DNA of 64,000 nt from Neobacillus paridis (GCF_016765675.1 NZ_JAESWB010000025.1:124001-188000), one strand, 5' to 3'. Shown: positions 38,283-48,492, counted from the first letter of the stretch. The notes: generated by a model not told the origin, from the letters alone. Made by a program: numbers and translations.

Positions 38283-39671
38283 ATGGCGCAGCATTGGCAG
38301 GAAATTCTCCCGATTGATCGTTATGTTGTAACGGCAAGCGGGTTACTCCATGAGTATGATCGCAAAGTGCTTACATTTTTATACCAGCCCTTAATTGGCT
38401 CAACCTGTTTTAGCTTATACATGACTCTTTGGGGAGAGCTCGAGGAAAATAGACTGTGGTCTGAAACCTCTACACATCATTTGTTAATGAACCTTTTGGA
38501 TATGAATTTAAAGGAGATTTATGAAGCACGGCTAAAGCTTGAAGGGATTGGATTACTTAAGGCTTATGTTAAAACGGATGAAGGGGAACGATCCTTTATT
38601 TACGAATTGTCGCCACCCTTAAATCCTCAGGCATTTTTTATGGACGGTATGTTAAATATTTTCCTATATCAAAAAATCGGCAAAAAACATTTTTTGCGGC
38701 TGAAACGATTTTTTTCCGTCCCGCTAATTCCTAAGGATAAGGAGTATCAGGACGTAACACGATCTTTTCATGATGTCTTTGCATCTGCAACCCCTGAGAG
38801 TCTTCAATACATGCAGGATATTTCCGGCGATCTTGAGTCAGAAGCTAATAAGCAATTTATTGGTCGGCATGAACAAAAGGGGATTCAAATCGATCCTAAT
38901 ACTTTTGATTTTAGCCTATTAATGGCAGGATTAAATGAATCACTTGTACCTAAAAAAGCCATAACATCAAAGGTAAAAGAAGTTATTAGCATTTTAGCGT
39001 TTTTATACAATATAGATCCAATTGAAATGAAAAAGTTTATTTTAGGTGCTCTTGATGAAACAGATGAAATTAACATCGAAGAACTAAGAAAAGGTGTACG
39101 GGATTGGTATCAATTTGTTAATTACGATCAACTTCCTAGTCTAATTAGTCGTACACAGCCAGTTGCCTATCATGTTCAATTAACAGAACCGAAGACACCG
39201 GAGGAAAAATTAATTCGTTCTTATGAAACAACCTCCCCTTTAACTGTTTTTAAAGAGCTTTCTGGTGGAGTAGAGCCAGCAACTTCGGATTTAAAAACAT
39301 TAGAAGAAGTAATGATTAAATATAAGCTTCCACCAGGTGTGGTAAATGTCTTGATCGATTATGTAATGAGAAAAACAGACATGAAATTTACAAAGGGATT
39401 AGTTGAATCCATTGCCAGCCATTGGGCGAGAAAACAAATAAAAACGGTTAAAGAAGCAATGGAAGTAGCTAAAAGTGAAAATTGGTCAAACGAAGGGAAA
39501 ACCAGCGGTAGAAACACAAGAAAAAAACCAATTCGAACGGAAATCCTGCCAGACTGGTTTGATGAGCAGGAGCAATCAAAACAGCCGAATAAAAAACAAC
39601 AGGCCAGAAATGCTGATTTAGCGGCTAAAAAACGGGAAATTGAAGAGATGTTGAAGGCATTTGACGACTAG
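38283..39671 (+). CDS. dnaB: Replication initiation and membrane attachment protein DnaB
   Basis: A 462-residue primosomal protein that helps load the replicative helicase DnaC with DnaD and DnaI; it is not the E. coli DnaB helicase. Two DnaB/DnaD-type helical domains are expected (N-terminal winged helix ~20-130; second ~310-420, with YKLPPGVVNVLIDYVM and WARKQIKTVKEAMEVAK). The C-terminal tail is charged and Lys/Gln-rich. GGGAAAGGTGAAATCGT precedes the ATG. It is 13 bases from dnaI. Confidence 0.93.
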   Translation: MAQHWQEILPIDRYVVTASGLLHEYDRKVLTFLYQPLIGSTCFSLYMTLWGELEENRLWSETSTHHLLMNLLDMNLKEIYEARLKLEGIGLLKAYVKTDEGERSFIYELSPPLNPQAFFMDGMLNIFLYQKIGKKHFLRLKRFFSVPLIPKDKEYQDVTRSFHDVFASATPESLQYMQDISGDLESEANKQFIGRHEQKGIQIDPNTFDFSLLMAGLNESLVPKKAITSKVKEVISILAFLYNIDPIEMKKFILGALDETDEINIEELRKGVRDWYQFVNYDQLPSLISRTQPVAYHVQLTEPKTPEEKLIRSYETTSPLTVFKELSGGVEPATSDLKTLEEVMIKYKLPPGVVNVLIDYVMRKTDMKFTKGLVESIASHWARKQIKTVKEAMEVAKSENWSNEGKTSGRNTRKKPIRTEILPDWFDEQEQSKQPNKKQQARNADLAAKKREIEEMLKAFDD

Positions 39672-39684
39672 GGGGTGATCCGCC

Positions 39685-40614
39685 ATGGAAAAAATTAATC
39701 AAACACTAAAACGCTTAGCTTCACATGAAAATTTTCAAAAGCGCTATGAAAAAATGCGTCAGGAAATCCTCGCTCATCCCGATATCAAGGCATTTATCAG
39801 AGAAAACCAGAGTAAAATCAGTCCGGAAATAATTGAAAAAAGCTTAAACAAACTTTATGAATATATCAACCAAAGCAAAGAATGTAATAAATGTGAAAGT
39901 CTTGAAGGTTGTATCAATATGATGAAAGGGTACCACCCGGAATTGGTGCTGACAAGAAATTCGATTGATGTTCGTTATGACCGCTGTCCACGGAAGATTC
40001 TGGATGATGAAAAGCGAAAAAATGAACGGCTTATTAAAAGTTTATACGTTCCGAAAGATATTCTGACAGCCACGTTCGAAGATTTTGAACATGATGCCGA
40101 GAGGATTGATGCTGCCCAAAAGGCTGCTGCCTTTCTCTTGAATTATGAGCATGGAAAAACAACAAAAGGATTATATTTTTATGGCAAATTTGGTGTTGGA
40201 AAATCCTATTTATTAGGAGCGATTGCCAATAAATTAGCAAAAAAACAAATTTCTTCGATGATTGTTTACGTTCCGGAATTGTTTCGTGAAATGAAAAGTG
40301 CGATTGCCGATGCTACCTTAAACGATAAAATTGAGGCGTTAAAGAAGGAACCGATTCTGATGCTTGACGATATTGGTGCTGAGTCCGTTTCAAGCTGGAC
40401 GAGAGATGAGGTGCTTGGACCCATACTTCAATTTAGAATGCTTGAAAGTCTGCCAACCTTTTTTACTTCCAATTTTGATCTCGAAGGCTTAGAGCATCAT
40501 TTAGCCCATAGCCAGCGTGGTGAAGAAGAAAAAGTGAAGGCTCGAAGAATCCTGGAGCGGATTCGTGCTGTTAGTGAACCGGTTCTTGTTGGCGGCCCGA
40601 ACCGGCGAGGTTAA
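39685..40614 (+). CDS. dnaI: Primosomal protein DnaI (helicase loader)
   Basis: AAA+ loader that delivers the hexameric helicase to DNA. The N-terminal helicase-binding domain (~1-120) contains the zinc-binding cluster NKCESLEGC. The AAA+ domain has Walker A GKFGVGKSYLLG (~174), Walker B ILMLDDIGAES and sensor FFTSNFDL. Length (309 residues) matches B. subtilis DnaI (311). It follows dnaB directly behind a GGGGGTG site and ends in a terminator. Confidence 0.96.
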   Translation: MEKINQTLKRLASHENFQKRYEKMRQEILAHPDIKAFIRENQSKISPEIIEKSLNKLYEYINQSKECNKCESLEGCINMMKGYHPELVLTRNSIDVRYDRCPRKILDDEKRKNERLIKSLYVPKDILTATFEDFEHDAERIDAAQKAAAFLLNYEHGKTTKGLYFYGKFGVGKSYLLGAIANKLAKKQISSMIVYVPELFREMKSAIADATLNDKIEALKKEPILMLDDIGAESVSSWTRDEVLGPILQFRMLESLPTFFTSNFDLEGLEHHLAHSQRGEEEKVKARRILERIRAVSEPVLVGGPNRRG

Positions 40615-40635
40615 AATAATTTATATGTTTTAATG

Positions 40636-40665
40636 AGGACTGTCCGAAATTGGGCAGTCCTTTTT
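40636..40665 (+). terminator. Intrinsic terminator after dnaI
   Basis: AGGACTGTCC with GGGCAGTCCT around GAAATT, followed by five T residues. Confidence 0.8.
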
Positions 40666-40753
40666 AAATGTTCGTGTTTTCGAAGGTATTCTAATTTTAG
40701 CAAGTCCCCCATATATATTACAAACAGAGATTTTGGTAAAAGGGGGGATTTGG

Positions 40754-41632
40754 TTGGTAGAAATCATCTTCCAAAGCAAGTCGGATGCGATTAAATTTTA
40801 TAATCATTTGCAGAAATGGTTAAAGCATGATCCAGTTTATGAAAATGTTCTTCTACATGAAGACCGACATATAGTAAAAATTTCAAATGATTCTCTTACC
40901 AATGAAATTCTCGAGGCGACTAAAGCTGCTTTCTATGAATTTATTACAACGGTCAAGCGTGATGATTGGCTGCAAGACATACTGAAAAATCAATATTATT
41001 TTGAAGATATTGAAGAACAGCAGCAAATCCTCGACATTCTTTATTCCGTACTTGATGGCGGGCGGGAAGACCTGGCCGTCTTTTTGAAAGAAACTAATTT
41101 TGAGAAAATGATTAAAGATGCTATTGATCATGTGATTGCTGACAATGTCAAGTTTTCATTTGATTCATTTTTAAAATTTCGGCTCCGCTCTTATTTGCAA
41201 CTATTGCAGAACTATATCGAGATTTCTATTGACGAATATAAAATGGAGCAGGAATATCAAATGTTTGTCCAAATGCTGCGGGATTTTTTGGCGGATCGTG
41301 AACCGATAATGGCGCTTTTGCATTTATTATTCGATGATGATATTACTTTTTTCGATGAGCAGTTTGTGGAGATAAAACGAGGCGAATTAGCTAAAATGAT
41401 TGATCGGAAGCTTTTGGTGAACCATCCAGTTTATATTGATTCCGCCTCGATTGCACCGCTTCTATCCCTGGCACCGACAAAAATTTTTCTGTATACAAAA
41501 AATGCCGAGGCTCCATTAGTCCGAACAATCAAAAATATCTTTGAAGAAAGAGTAATCATTAAGCCATTTCAGGCGCTGCGGGAAATCAAAAGCAAAAAGA
41601 TCGAGGATCATTCCTCGCAACAGTATGGCTAA
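40754..41632 (+). CDS. ytxC: Putative sporulation protein YtxC
   Basis: A 292-residue soluble, acidic, largely helical protein of the YtxC family. Family members in bacilli and clostridia are annotated as putative sporulation proteins; function is unknown. Characteristic segments are VKFSFDSFLKFRLRSYLQ and LREIKSKKIEDHS near the C-terminus. The TTG at 40754 follows AGGGGGG by six bases and gives the start MVEIIFQSKSDA. The position between dnaI and thrS is the same as in B. subtilis. Confidence 0.88.
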   Translation: MVEIIFQSKSDAIKFYNHLQKWLKHDPVYENVLLHEDRHIVKISNDSLTNEILEATKAAFYEFITTVKRDDWLQDILKNQYYFEDIEEQQQILDILYSVLDGGREDLAVFLKETNFEKMIKDAIDHVIADNVKFSFDSFLKFRLRSYLQLLQNYIEISIDEYKMEQEYQMFVQMLRDFLADREPIMALLHLLFDDDITFFDEQFVEIKRGELAKMIDRKLLVNHPVYIDSASIAPLLSLAPTKIFLYTKNAEAPLVRTIKNIFEERVIIKPFQALREIKSKKIEDHSSQQYG

Positions 41633-41668
41633 TTGTGGCATTAATTTGTTATTTTGGGCTCGAACAAC

Positions 41669-41697
41669 TTGATTTTTAAAAATGAAGTCATTATAAT
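41669..41697 (+). promoter_or_regulatory. Sigma-A promoter for thrS
   Basis: TTGATT (41669-41674), 17-bp spacer, TATAAT (41692-41697). Confidence 0.7.
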
Positions 41698-41754
41698 AAC
41701 GTACATAGCAGAAAAGTGATATCGCTCTGTGCTGGATATGAAAGAAATACATTT

Positions 41755-42027
41755 AAAAGTAATGATGAGGATAACAGTATTTTTTTACGGTTTATAGAGA
41801 GGGAGGCCGCGGCTGAAAGTCTCCTAACACGAAAGAAATACTTACCACCTTTAAACTTCAACAGTAAACACTTCAACGATTGAAGTCAGTAATTGTTGAC
41901 GGTTCAGCCGTTACCTGACCAGAAGTCAATTTTGTTCGGGCAATGCCCGGTGAAATTGAGAAATTTGGGTGGAACCACGTGTTAATGATAACTCGTCCCT
42001 ATTGCTAGGGGCGGGTTTTTTATTTTT
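41755..42027 (+). promoter_or_regulatory. T-box leader of thrS
   Basis: tRNA-sensing leader upstream of a threonyl-tRNA synthetase. Stem I begins near AATGATGAGGATAACAGTA. A threonine ACC codon is available as specifier in CTTACCACC (41844-41846 or 41847-41849). The T-box sequence TGGGTGGAACCACG is at 41966-41979. The terminator ACTCGTCCCTA / TAGGGGCGGGT is at 41991-42016, followed by T residues. Uncharged tRNA-Thr should favour the antiterminator and read-through into thrS. Confidence 0.92.
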
Positions 42028-42054
42028 CGAAAAAATAAAAAGGAGGAAGAAAAA

Positions 42055-43989
42055 ATGTCAGATGTTGTCAAAATTACGTTCCCTGATGGCGCAGTAAAGG
42101 AGTTTCCTAAGGGAACAACAACAGAAGATATTGCCGCTTCGATTAGCCCTGGTCTAAAGAAAAAAGCGATTGCCGGCAAATGGAATGGCAAAATGTATGA
42201 TCTACGCCGTCCAATCTTGGAAGACGGAGCAATAGATATTGTAACGCAGGACAGACCGGAGGCGCTTGAAGTACTGCGTCATAGTACAGCCCATTTAATG
42301 GCCCAAGCGGTGAAAAGATTATATCCAAATACGAAGTTTGGTGTAGGTCCTGTCATTGAAAATGGGTTCTATTATGATATGGATTTGGAGCAGTCGCTTA
42401 CACCGGAAGATCTTCCGAAAATTGAAAAGGAAATGGCCAAAATCGTGGGTGAAAACCTTGAAGTTGTCCGTAAAGAAGTGAGCCGTGCGGAAGCCGTCCA
42501 GCTTTTTAAAGAAGTGGGCGATGAGTACAAATTGGAACTCATTGAGGCGATTCCGGATGATGAAACGGTCACGATCTATCAACAGGGGGAATTCTTTGAC
42601 TTATGCCGCGGCGTTCATGTGCCATCCACTGGGAAAATTAAAGTCTTCAAGTTATTAAGCATTGCCGGTGCCTATTGGCGCGGGGACAGTGACAATAAAA
42701 TGCTGCAGCGTGTATACGGGACAGCGTTTTTCAAAAAGGAAGACCTGGAAGAACATCTCCGGTTGCTTGAAGAAGCAAAAGAGCGCGATCACCGTAAGCT
42801 GGGTAAAGAGCTAGACTTGTTTACAACTTCGCAAAAAGTAGGACAAGGGCTTCCGCTTTGGCTGCCAAAAGGGGCGACAATCCGCCGCATCGTCGAGCGC
42901 TATATTGTCGATAAAGAAATCAGCCTCGGCTATGACCACGTGTACACTCCAATCATGGCCAATGTTGAACTTTATAAAACTTCCGGCCACTGGGACCATT
43001 ACCATGAGGATATGTTCCCGGTTATGGAAATGGACAATGAGCAACTAGTTTTACGTCCGATGAATTGTCCACATCATATGATGGTCTATAAAAATGCGAT
43101 TCACAGCTATCGCGAGCTGCCAATTCGGATCGCTGAGCTTGGAACGATGCACCGCTACGAAATGTCTGGTGCCTTGTCAGGACTGCAGCGTGTGCGCGGC
43201 ATGACGTTAAACGATGCTCATATCTTTGTCCGCCCGGATCAAATCAAGGAAGAGTTCCAACGGGTCGTCCAGTTGATTTTAGAGGTTTACAAGGATTTTG
43301 ACATCACCGATTATTCTTTCCGTCTATCCTATCGCGACCCGCAGGATAAGGAAAAATATTTCGATGATGATGCGATGTGGGAAAAAGCTCAAAGCATGCT
43401 GAAGGAAGCGATGGATGACCTGGGCCTCGATTATTTCGAAGCGGAAGGAGAAGCAGCTTTCTATGGTCCTAAGCTAGATGTTCAAGTAAGAACAGCATTA
43501 GGGAAAGACGAAACACTATCCACCGTTCAATTGGATTTCTTATTGCCGGAACGCTTTGACTTAACTTATGTCGGTGAAGACGGCAAGCAGCATCGTCCGG
43601 TTGTCATCCACCGCGGGGTTGTCTCGACAATGGAACGTTTTGTTGCTTACTTGATTGAGGAATACAAAGGAGCATTTCCGACATGGCTTGCACCAGTCCA
43701 AGTTCAAGTCATTCCGGTTTCACCGGAGATTCATTATGACTATGCGAGAAAAGTTCAGGAACAGCTAAAAGCAGAAGGCTTCCGTGTGGAATTAGACGGC
43801 CGTGAAGAAAAAATCGGCTATAAGATTCGGGAGGCACAAATGCAAAAAATCCCATATATGCTTGTTGTCGGTGATAAGGAAGTAGCTGAACATGCCGTCA
43901 ATGTTCGTAAATATGGCGAACAAAACTCCGAAACACAAAGCTTTGCCGACTTTTTAGCAGCGCTCAAAGCTGAGGTTAAAAAAGCATAA
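42055..43989 (+). CDS. thrS: Threonyl-tRNA synthetase
   Basis: Class II synthetase charging tRNA-Thr. The 644-residue protein has an N-terminal TGS domain (~1-62), the editing domain with [16 protein letters not shown] (~76) and a catalytic core. Core motifs include the zinc-binding region MNCPHHM, motif 2 [18 protein letters not shown] and motif 3 [11 protein letters not shown]. The C-terminal anticodon-binding domain (~540-640) follows. AAAAAGGAGG precedes the ATG. Expression is controlled by the T-box leader upstream. Confidence 0.97.
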   Translation: MSDVVKITFPDGAVKEFPKGTTTEDIAASISPGLKKKAIAGKWNGKMYDLRRPILEDGAIDIVTQDRPEALEVLRHSTAHLMAQAVKRLYPNTKFGVGPVIENGFYYDMDLEQSLTPEDLPKIEKEMAKIVGENLEVVRKEVSRAEAVQLFKEVGDEYKLELIEAIPDDETVTIYQQGEFFDLCRGVHVPSTGKIKVFKLLSIAGAYWRGDSDNKMLQRVYGTAFFKKEDLEEHLRLLEEAKERDHRKLGKELDLFTTSQKVGQGLPLWLPKGATIRRIVERYIVDKEISLGYDHVYTPIMANVELYKTSGHWDHYHEDMFPVMEMDNEQLVLRPMNCPHHMMVYKNAIHSYRELPIRIAELGTMHRYEMSGALSGLQRVRGMTLNDAHIFVRPDQIKEEFQRVVQLILEVYKDFDITDYSFRLSYRDPQDKEKYFDDDAMWEKAQSMLKEAMDDLGLDYFEAEGEAAFYGPKLDVQVRTALGKDETLSTVQLDFLLPERFDLTYVGEDGKQHRPVVIHRGVVSTMERFVAYLIEEYKGAFPTWLAPVQVQVIPVSPEIHYDYARKVQEQLKAEGFRVELDGREEKIGYKIREAQMQKIPYMLVVGDKEVAEHAVNVRKYGEQNSETQSFADFLAALKAEVKKA

Positions 43990-43997
43990 TTTGGCAA

Positions 43998-44024
43998 CGG
44001 GAGGATCTCAGCCTCCCGCTGTTA
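43998..44024 (+). terminator. Probable terminator after thrS
   Basis: CGGGAGG / CCTCCCG stem after the thrS stop, with only a weak T-rich tail (CTGTTATTT). Confidence 0.55.
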
Positions 44025-44094
44025 TTTAAAAAACCAGTTGAATAATTTATTGTTTCCTGTTAAAATAATTTTCGTTGTCGTAAATGAAGTTCAT

Positions 44095-44124
44095 TTGACA
44101 TAATGCCTTTGTATATGATATAGT
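44095..44124 (+). promoter_or_regulatory. Sigma-A promoter for infC-rpmI-rplT
   Basis: TTGACA (44095-44100), 18-bp spacer, TATAGT (44119-44124). Confidence 0.7.
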
Positions 44125-44139
44125 AACTAAGGTATAAAA

Positions 44140-44290
44140 CTGAATACGATATTTTGGGAAAGAAGAAGCACCCGCTTCTCACCTGATTGACGCTATATTG
44201 GCAGTTAGCAGGTTTTAGTTGAACTCTTTTTAGTAATTTTACTATGTTCGTAAAGTGTGGGTGGTTTTCATCCGCACTTTTTTATTTGAG
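44140..44290 (+). promoter_or_regulatory. L20 leader of the infC operon
   Basis: The segment AAGAAGAAGCACCCGCTTCT, then CACCTGATTGACGC and GTTAGCAGGTTT, matches the L20-binding leader of Bacillus infC operons as I know it. It ends in an intrinsic terminator (AAAGTGTGGGTGG / ATCCGCACTTTTTT, 44252-44284). In B. subtilis free ribosomal protein L20 binds here and causes premature termination. Confidence 0.85.
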
Positions 44291-44416
44291 TATTGTCATG
44301 GATAGTAAATCCTGTTGATTCAATAGGGTGTCAGTAATCAGGTATGAAGTGTTAGCCTTGTTTGATTTTCTTGACCCGAACGAAAAGTATTCGTGATTAA
44401 ACCTTGGAGGTGGCTA

Positions 44417-44935
44417 ATTATTAGCAAAGACATGTTGTTAAATGAGGGAATTCGCGCTCGTGAAGTTCGTCTAATTGATCAAAACGGTGAGCAATTAGGG
44501 ATTAAGTCTAAAAACGAAGCGTTAGAGATTGCCGGACGAGTGAATCTTGATTTAGTGCTTGTTGCACCGAACGCAAAGCCTCCGGTAGCCCGGATTATGG
44601 ACTACGGCAAATTTAAATTTGAGCAGCAAAAGAAAGAAAAAGAAGCTCGTAAAAATCAAAAGATCATTACGACCAAAGAAGTGCGTTTAAGTCCAACAAT
44701 TGATGAGCATGACTTTAATACAAAGCTTCGCAATGCTATTAAATTTTTGGAAAAAGGCGATAAGGTAAAAGCTTCGATCCGCTTTAAAGGTCGGGCAATT
44801 ACTCACAAAGAAATCGGTCAAAAAGTATTGGATCGATTTGCTGATGCTTGCAAGGAAGTAGCTTCGATTGAAGCCCACCCAAAAATGGATGGCCGGAGCA
44901 TGTTCTTGGTTTTAGCACCGAAAAATGATAAGTAA
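44417..44935 (+). CDS. infC: Translation initiation factor IF-3 (AUU start)
   Basis: Binds the 30S subunit and monitors start-codon pairing. The 172-residue product has the N-domain ([41 protein letters not shown]) and C-domain ([29 protein letters not shown]). No ATG/GTG/TTG fits the known N-terminus. An ATT at 44417-44419 does, with GGAGG six bases upstream. AUU starts are typical of infC and allow IF-3 to limit its own synthesis. First gene of infC-rpmI-rplT. Confidence 0.95.
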   Translation: MISKDMLLNEGIRAREVRLIDQNGEQLGIKSKNEALEIAGRVNLDLVLVAPNAKPPVARIMDYGKFKFEQQKKEKEARKNQKIITTKEVRLSPTIDEHDFNTKLRNAIKFLEKGDKVKASIRFKGRAITHKEIGQKVLDRFADACKEVASIEAHPKMDGRSMFLVLAPKNDK

Positions 44936-44952
44936 TAAGGAGGATATCCCAA

Positions 44953-45153
44953 ATGCCAAAAATGAAAACACACCGCGGCGCTGCAAAGCGTTTTAAAAAG
45001 ACTGGTTCAGGTAAATTAAAACGTGATCACGCTTATACGAGCCACTTATTTGCCAATAAATCTACAAAAGCAAAACGTAAACTTCGTAAACCAGCGATTG
45101 TTTCAAATGGTGATTACAAACGCATTCGTTCTTTATTATCTAACATGAAGTAA
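44953..45153 (+). CDS. rpmI: 50S ribosomal protein L35
   Basis: A 66-residue, highly basic ribosomal protein. It starts [20 protein letters not shown] and contains [10 protein letters not shown] and KAKRKLRK, as in all bacterial L35. AAGGAGG precedes the ATG, 17 bases after infC. It is the middle gene of the L20-controlled operon and part of the large subunit. Confidence 0.98.
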   Translation: MPKMKTHRGAAKRFKKTGSGKLKRDHAYTSHLFANKSTKAKRKLRKPAIVSNGDYKRIRSLLSNMK

Positions 45154-45175
45154 TTCGAAAGTTTCGATTATATAG

Positions 45176-45547
<372 letters not shown>

Positions 45548-45663
45548 AGCGGAAGCGCCTTGTCCAGGGGCGACAAGCACAAGACGAGCTGGCGAGAAGG
45601 CTGCTTTTTAGCCTTCTTGACGGATTAGCTTGTGACCTCGAGCCCCTAGGCGCTGGAGCTAGA
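45548..45663 (-). repeat. Dispersed structured repeat, copy C (complete, reverse orientation)
   Basis: Read on the minus strand it starts TCTAGCTCCAGCGCCTAGG and ends ACAAGGCGCTTCCGCT. An inner hairpin AGAAGGCT / AGCCTTCT sits near the centre. It begins directly at the rplT stop codon and lies before the operon terminator, so it is transcribed within the rplT 3' end. Confidence 0.75.
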
Positions 45664-45687
45664 ATAAACAAATAATTTTTCAGATAC

Positions 45688-45717
45688 AGCCATTCTCTGT
45701 GATGAGGATGGCTTTTT
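45688..45717 (+). terminator. Intrinsic terminator of the infC-rpmI-rplT operon
   Basis: GCCATTCTC / GAGGATGGC stem (one G-T pair) followed by five T residues. Confidence 0.75.
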
Positions 45718-45738
45718 CTATAAAGGAGTGCTTTAACC

Positions 45739-46176
45739 ATGAATTATAATGTCAAGGTAAAATTAATCCATAAGGATGCGATGTTACCCTTCCAAGCAAA
45801 TCCGGGGGATGCAGGATTAGATTTATTTGCTGCAGAAGAAAAACTGATAAAACCAGGAGAAGCGGAATTAATTCGTACAGGGATTATATTAGAGCTACCG
45901 GAAGGAACGGAAGCGCAGGTAAGGCCGAGAAGCGGCTTAGCATTAAAACATTCCGTCACCGTCTTAAATAGTCCCGGTACGATTGACGAGGGTTACAGAG
46001 GGGAAGTAAAAGTCATCCTCATCAATCATGGAAAAGAAGAATTTAAAGTCGAAAAACAAATGCGAATCGCCCAAATGGTGATTGCCCCGGTTGCCAAAGT
46101 TGATATCACTCAAGTCGAAGAGATAGCTGATTCCGAGAGAGGTGCAGGAGGCTTTGGATCCTCCGGGATAAAGTAA
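45739..46176 (+). CDS. dut: dUTP diphosphatase
   Basis: Trimeric dUTPase hydrolysing dUTP to dUMP, keeping uracil out of DNA and feeding dTMP synthesis. All five family motifs are visible: AGLDLFAAE (I), PRSGLALKH (II), [13 protein letters not shown] (III), RIAQMVIAP (IV) and the C-terminal arm [10 protein letters not shown] (V). Length (145 residues) is typical. AAAGGAG precedes the ATG. In B. subtilis the rplT neighbourhood is different (ysdA/ysdB) and its dUTPases are prophage-linked, so this is a local difference. Confidence 0.95.
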   Translation: MNYNVKVKLIHKDAMLPFQANPGDAGLDLFAAEEKLIKPGEAELIRTGIILELPEGTEAQVRPRSGLALKHSVTVLNSPGTIDEGYRGEVKVILINHGKEEFKVEKQMRIAQMVIAPVAKVDITQVEEIADSERGAGGFGSSGIK

Positions 46177-46290
46177 AATGAAAGAGATGATCCCATAGGT
46201 AAAGATAGTTGAAGGATTTTTGAATATGTTTAAGGTTTGTTTCCACAGCCGGCTCATGTTGAATTTATCTCGCAATTCATTTTAAAAAAG

Positions 46291-46317
46291 CCCTCCCCGA
46301 AAATATACGGGGGAGGG
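46291..46317. terminator. Bidirectional terminator between dut and pit
   Basis: CCCTCCCC / GGGGAGGG arms with flanking A and T runs between convergent genes. Confidence 0.85.
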
Positions 46318-46327
46318 TTTCTCTGTC

Positions 46328-47326
46328 TCAAAAGAATAAATCGAGAATGAAATAGCATATTGCTGCAAGAGTAGCGGAAATAGGCAAGGTAATGACCCAA
46401 GTAATGAGCATCCTTTGCGCCGTGCCCCACTTGACTCCTTTCAGACGATGAGAAGCACCAACTCCTAGAATGGATGAAGAAATCACATGTGTTGTGCTGA
46501 CAGGCATGTGAAGAAACGTTGCGCCAAAGATTACGGCAGCTCCCGTCAAATCAGCTGCGACCCCGGAGACAGGGCGGATTTTCATGATTTTGCCGCCGAC
46601 GGTTTTAATAATTTTCCAACCACCCAAGGCGGTTCCCAATGCCATTGAAAGAGCACAAATAAATTGCACCCAGAACTGAATATCATTGGAACTTTGATAA
46701 TTATTGACGATCAAGGCCATTGTAATAATTCCCATGGCCTTTTGCGCGTCGTTAGTTCCGTGAGAGTATGACTGTAAAGCAGCGGTGGCAATCTGGATGT
46801 GCCTAAATCGTTTGTTGGTTTTCGGCAAATTACTATTTTTGAAGACCAATTTAATAATACTATAGACGATATACCCTACTCCGAATGCTAGAAGCGGGGA
46901 TAAAAGGAGTGCCTTTATAATGGCAATAAAACCACTATAATTTAATGTGTTGAACCCTGCAGCGGCAATAGCAGCACCGGCAATGGCCCCAATTAACGCA
47001 TGGGATGAACTGCTTGGAATCCCATAGTACCAAGTGACTAAATTCCAGATGATCGCAGCCGCTAACGCTGCAAGGATCACGGTCGATCCGTTTTCAAGAG
47101 TAAAAGGATTGACAATATCCTTCGTAATGGTTTTTGCCACCCCTGTAAATGTCATTGCACCGACAAAGTTCATCACGGAAGCCAATATAATCGCACGTCT
47201 TGGGCTGAGTGCTTTTGTCGAAACGGATGTCGCAATCGCATTTGCCGTATCATGAAACCCATTAATAAAATCAAATACGACCGCAAAAACAACAATTAAA
47301 ATTGTAAGGATAAGGATTGTATTCAT
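46328..47326 (-). CDS. pit: Low-affinity inorganic phosphate transporter, PiT family
   Basis: A 332-residue membrane protein with about ten predicted spans, taking up phosphate (usually as a metal-phosphate complex) with protons or sodium. The duplicated PiT signatures are present: DFINGFHDTANAIATSV near the N-terminus and SYSHGTNDAQKAMGII in the second half. IPSSSSHALIGAIAGA and PVSTTHVISSSILGVG also form a pair. The upstream gene encodes its usual DUF47 partner (16-base gap). Part of a segment absent at this position in B. subtilis. Confidence 0.93.
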   Translation of the reverse strand: MNTILILTILIVVFAVVFDFINGFHDTANAIATSVSTKALSPRRAIILASVMNFVGAMTFTGVAKTITKDIVNPFTLENGSTVILAALAAAIIWNLVTWYYGIPSSSSHALIGAIAGAAIAAAGFNTLNYSGFIAIIKALLLSPLLAFGVGYIVYSIIKLVFKNSNLPKTNKRFRHIQIATAALQSYSHGTNDAQKAMGIITMALIVNNYQSSNDIQFWVQFICALSMALGTALGGWKIIKTVGGKIMKIRPVSGVAADLTGAAVIFGATFLHMPVSTTHVISSSILGVGASHRLKGVKWGTAQRMLITWVITLPISATLAAICYFILDLFF

Positions 47327-47342
47327 GCTAGTTGGTTACTCC

Positions 47343-47959
47343 TTATGCATTTTTCATAATAATTGCTTCAAATATGTTAGCGACATTCTGACAGTAGTCA
47401 GCTACTGTTTCAAGCTCTTCATAAATTTCCTTATATTGAATAATTCGAATGGGGTCCTTTTCGGTATGGAATAAATGTTTAATAGAAATCCGCAGAATCA
47501 GATCACATTTAGATTCATAGTCTTTCACTTTTATCATATGCTCTCTAATTTGTATCAGCTTCTTATTCGATAATAAATCGATAGCTTTCTCGATTTCTTC
47601 AACACATTTTTGGATGGCATCAACAAACTGGAGCATATATTCATTAGCCGATGTGATGGAATACATATCAAATAATGCAGCAGTACGTTCTAAGCCATCG
47701 AGAATATCATCCATATTCATTGCTAGTGCTAGTATATCCTCACGCTCAATCGGCGTTATAAACACATTATTCAGATCCTGAATAACTTGATGGACAAGAG
47801 AGTCGCCTTTTTTTCATAGTCTTTCATTTTTTCAGAAAAAATAGCTAAGTCTTCTGTATTCCTTAACTTATAATCAGAAAAATAATTCGTACTCTCTGTC
47901 AAGTTCGCAGATATATTAGCTAAATGAAGAAAAAATTGATCCTTTTCTCTCTTAAACAT
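47343..47959 (-). pseudogene. DUF47 family Pit accessory protein, frameshifted
   Basis: The DUF47 (PhoU-like) partner of PiT transporters, normally ~205 residues, is split into 62 and 140-residue frames. The first frame runs from MFKREKDQFFLHLANIS to KMKDYEKK and then leaves the family sequence. The second resumes with FITPIEREDILAL and ends FEAIIMKNA. At 47808-47814 a run of seven A on the coding strand gives GAA AAA AAG GCG. A slip of -1 (or one more A) restores KKGDSLVHQVIQDLNN and the full protein. It may be a sequencing or real indel, or recoding at the A-AAA-AAG heptamer. GAGGTGA precedes the start. Confidence 0.75.
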
Positions 47960-48039
47960 CTACCTGATCTCACCTCGTAAATTATTTATCAAGCTCTACA
48001 AATTTTAGCTTATTTTGTAGAAAGATAATAGGAGTTTAA

Positions 48040-48384
48040 TGAATAATTTACATAAACTTTACAATCAAAGAAATATCAGCCTTTAAGAAAGCAACAAATG
48101 ATGAGAAACGAACGGTCGACCTTATGCTTTTCTATGTCGAACAGGGAGTTGAATTTACCAATTCATATGGTGATATATATGAATCCTTTTACGATAGTAT
48201 GGAAAAAATGTTTGATCAAGTAGCTGTTGAATGTGACCGGAATATAGACCTATATCAGGAATTTTCCAGCAGATTATGGAAGGTTGTTGTTGAGGCGGAA
48301 GGCACTGGCTGGGGCTTCCATGAAAGTTTGGCCGATTCCTATTATTCAATTGAATGGATCCATGAAGATGGAGAGGACGAATAA
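48040..48384 (+). pseudogene. Remnant of a DUF6155-like protein (C-terminal part)
   Basis: The frame is open from about 48040 and encodes IKEISAFKKATNDEKRTVD followed by LMLFYVEQGVEFTNSYGDIYESFYDSME and, near the end, GTGWGFHESLADSYYS (segments given by key residues). These resemble the C-terminal half of DUF6155 proteins as I recall them. There is no upstream start with a ribosome site in this frame; the only ATG (48124) falls inside the conserved part and has none. A short unrelated frame with AGGAGTTTA before ATG at 48039 ends at 48086. A 5'-truncated remnant is most likely; an 86-residue product from 48124 is possible. Confidence 0.5.
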
Positions 48385-48492
48385 GTATTAAAAAGGGAAG
48401 TAGGATGTGGAAATTTTTAATGGGGATTTAAGTAATCCGGATTTTGATTATTAAAATGGGAAATTCTCTTAAAAAATAATAGTTTGTTTGTA

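Noticed and set aside
48039..48086. Short frame MNNLHKLYNQRNISL with AGGAGTTTA upstream
   Set aside because: The ribosome site is fair, but the frame is only 15 codons and lies against the DUF6155-like remnant; more likely a by-product of the truncation.
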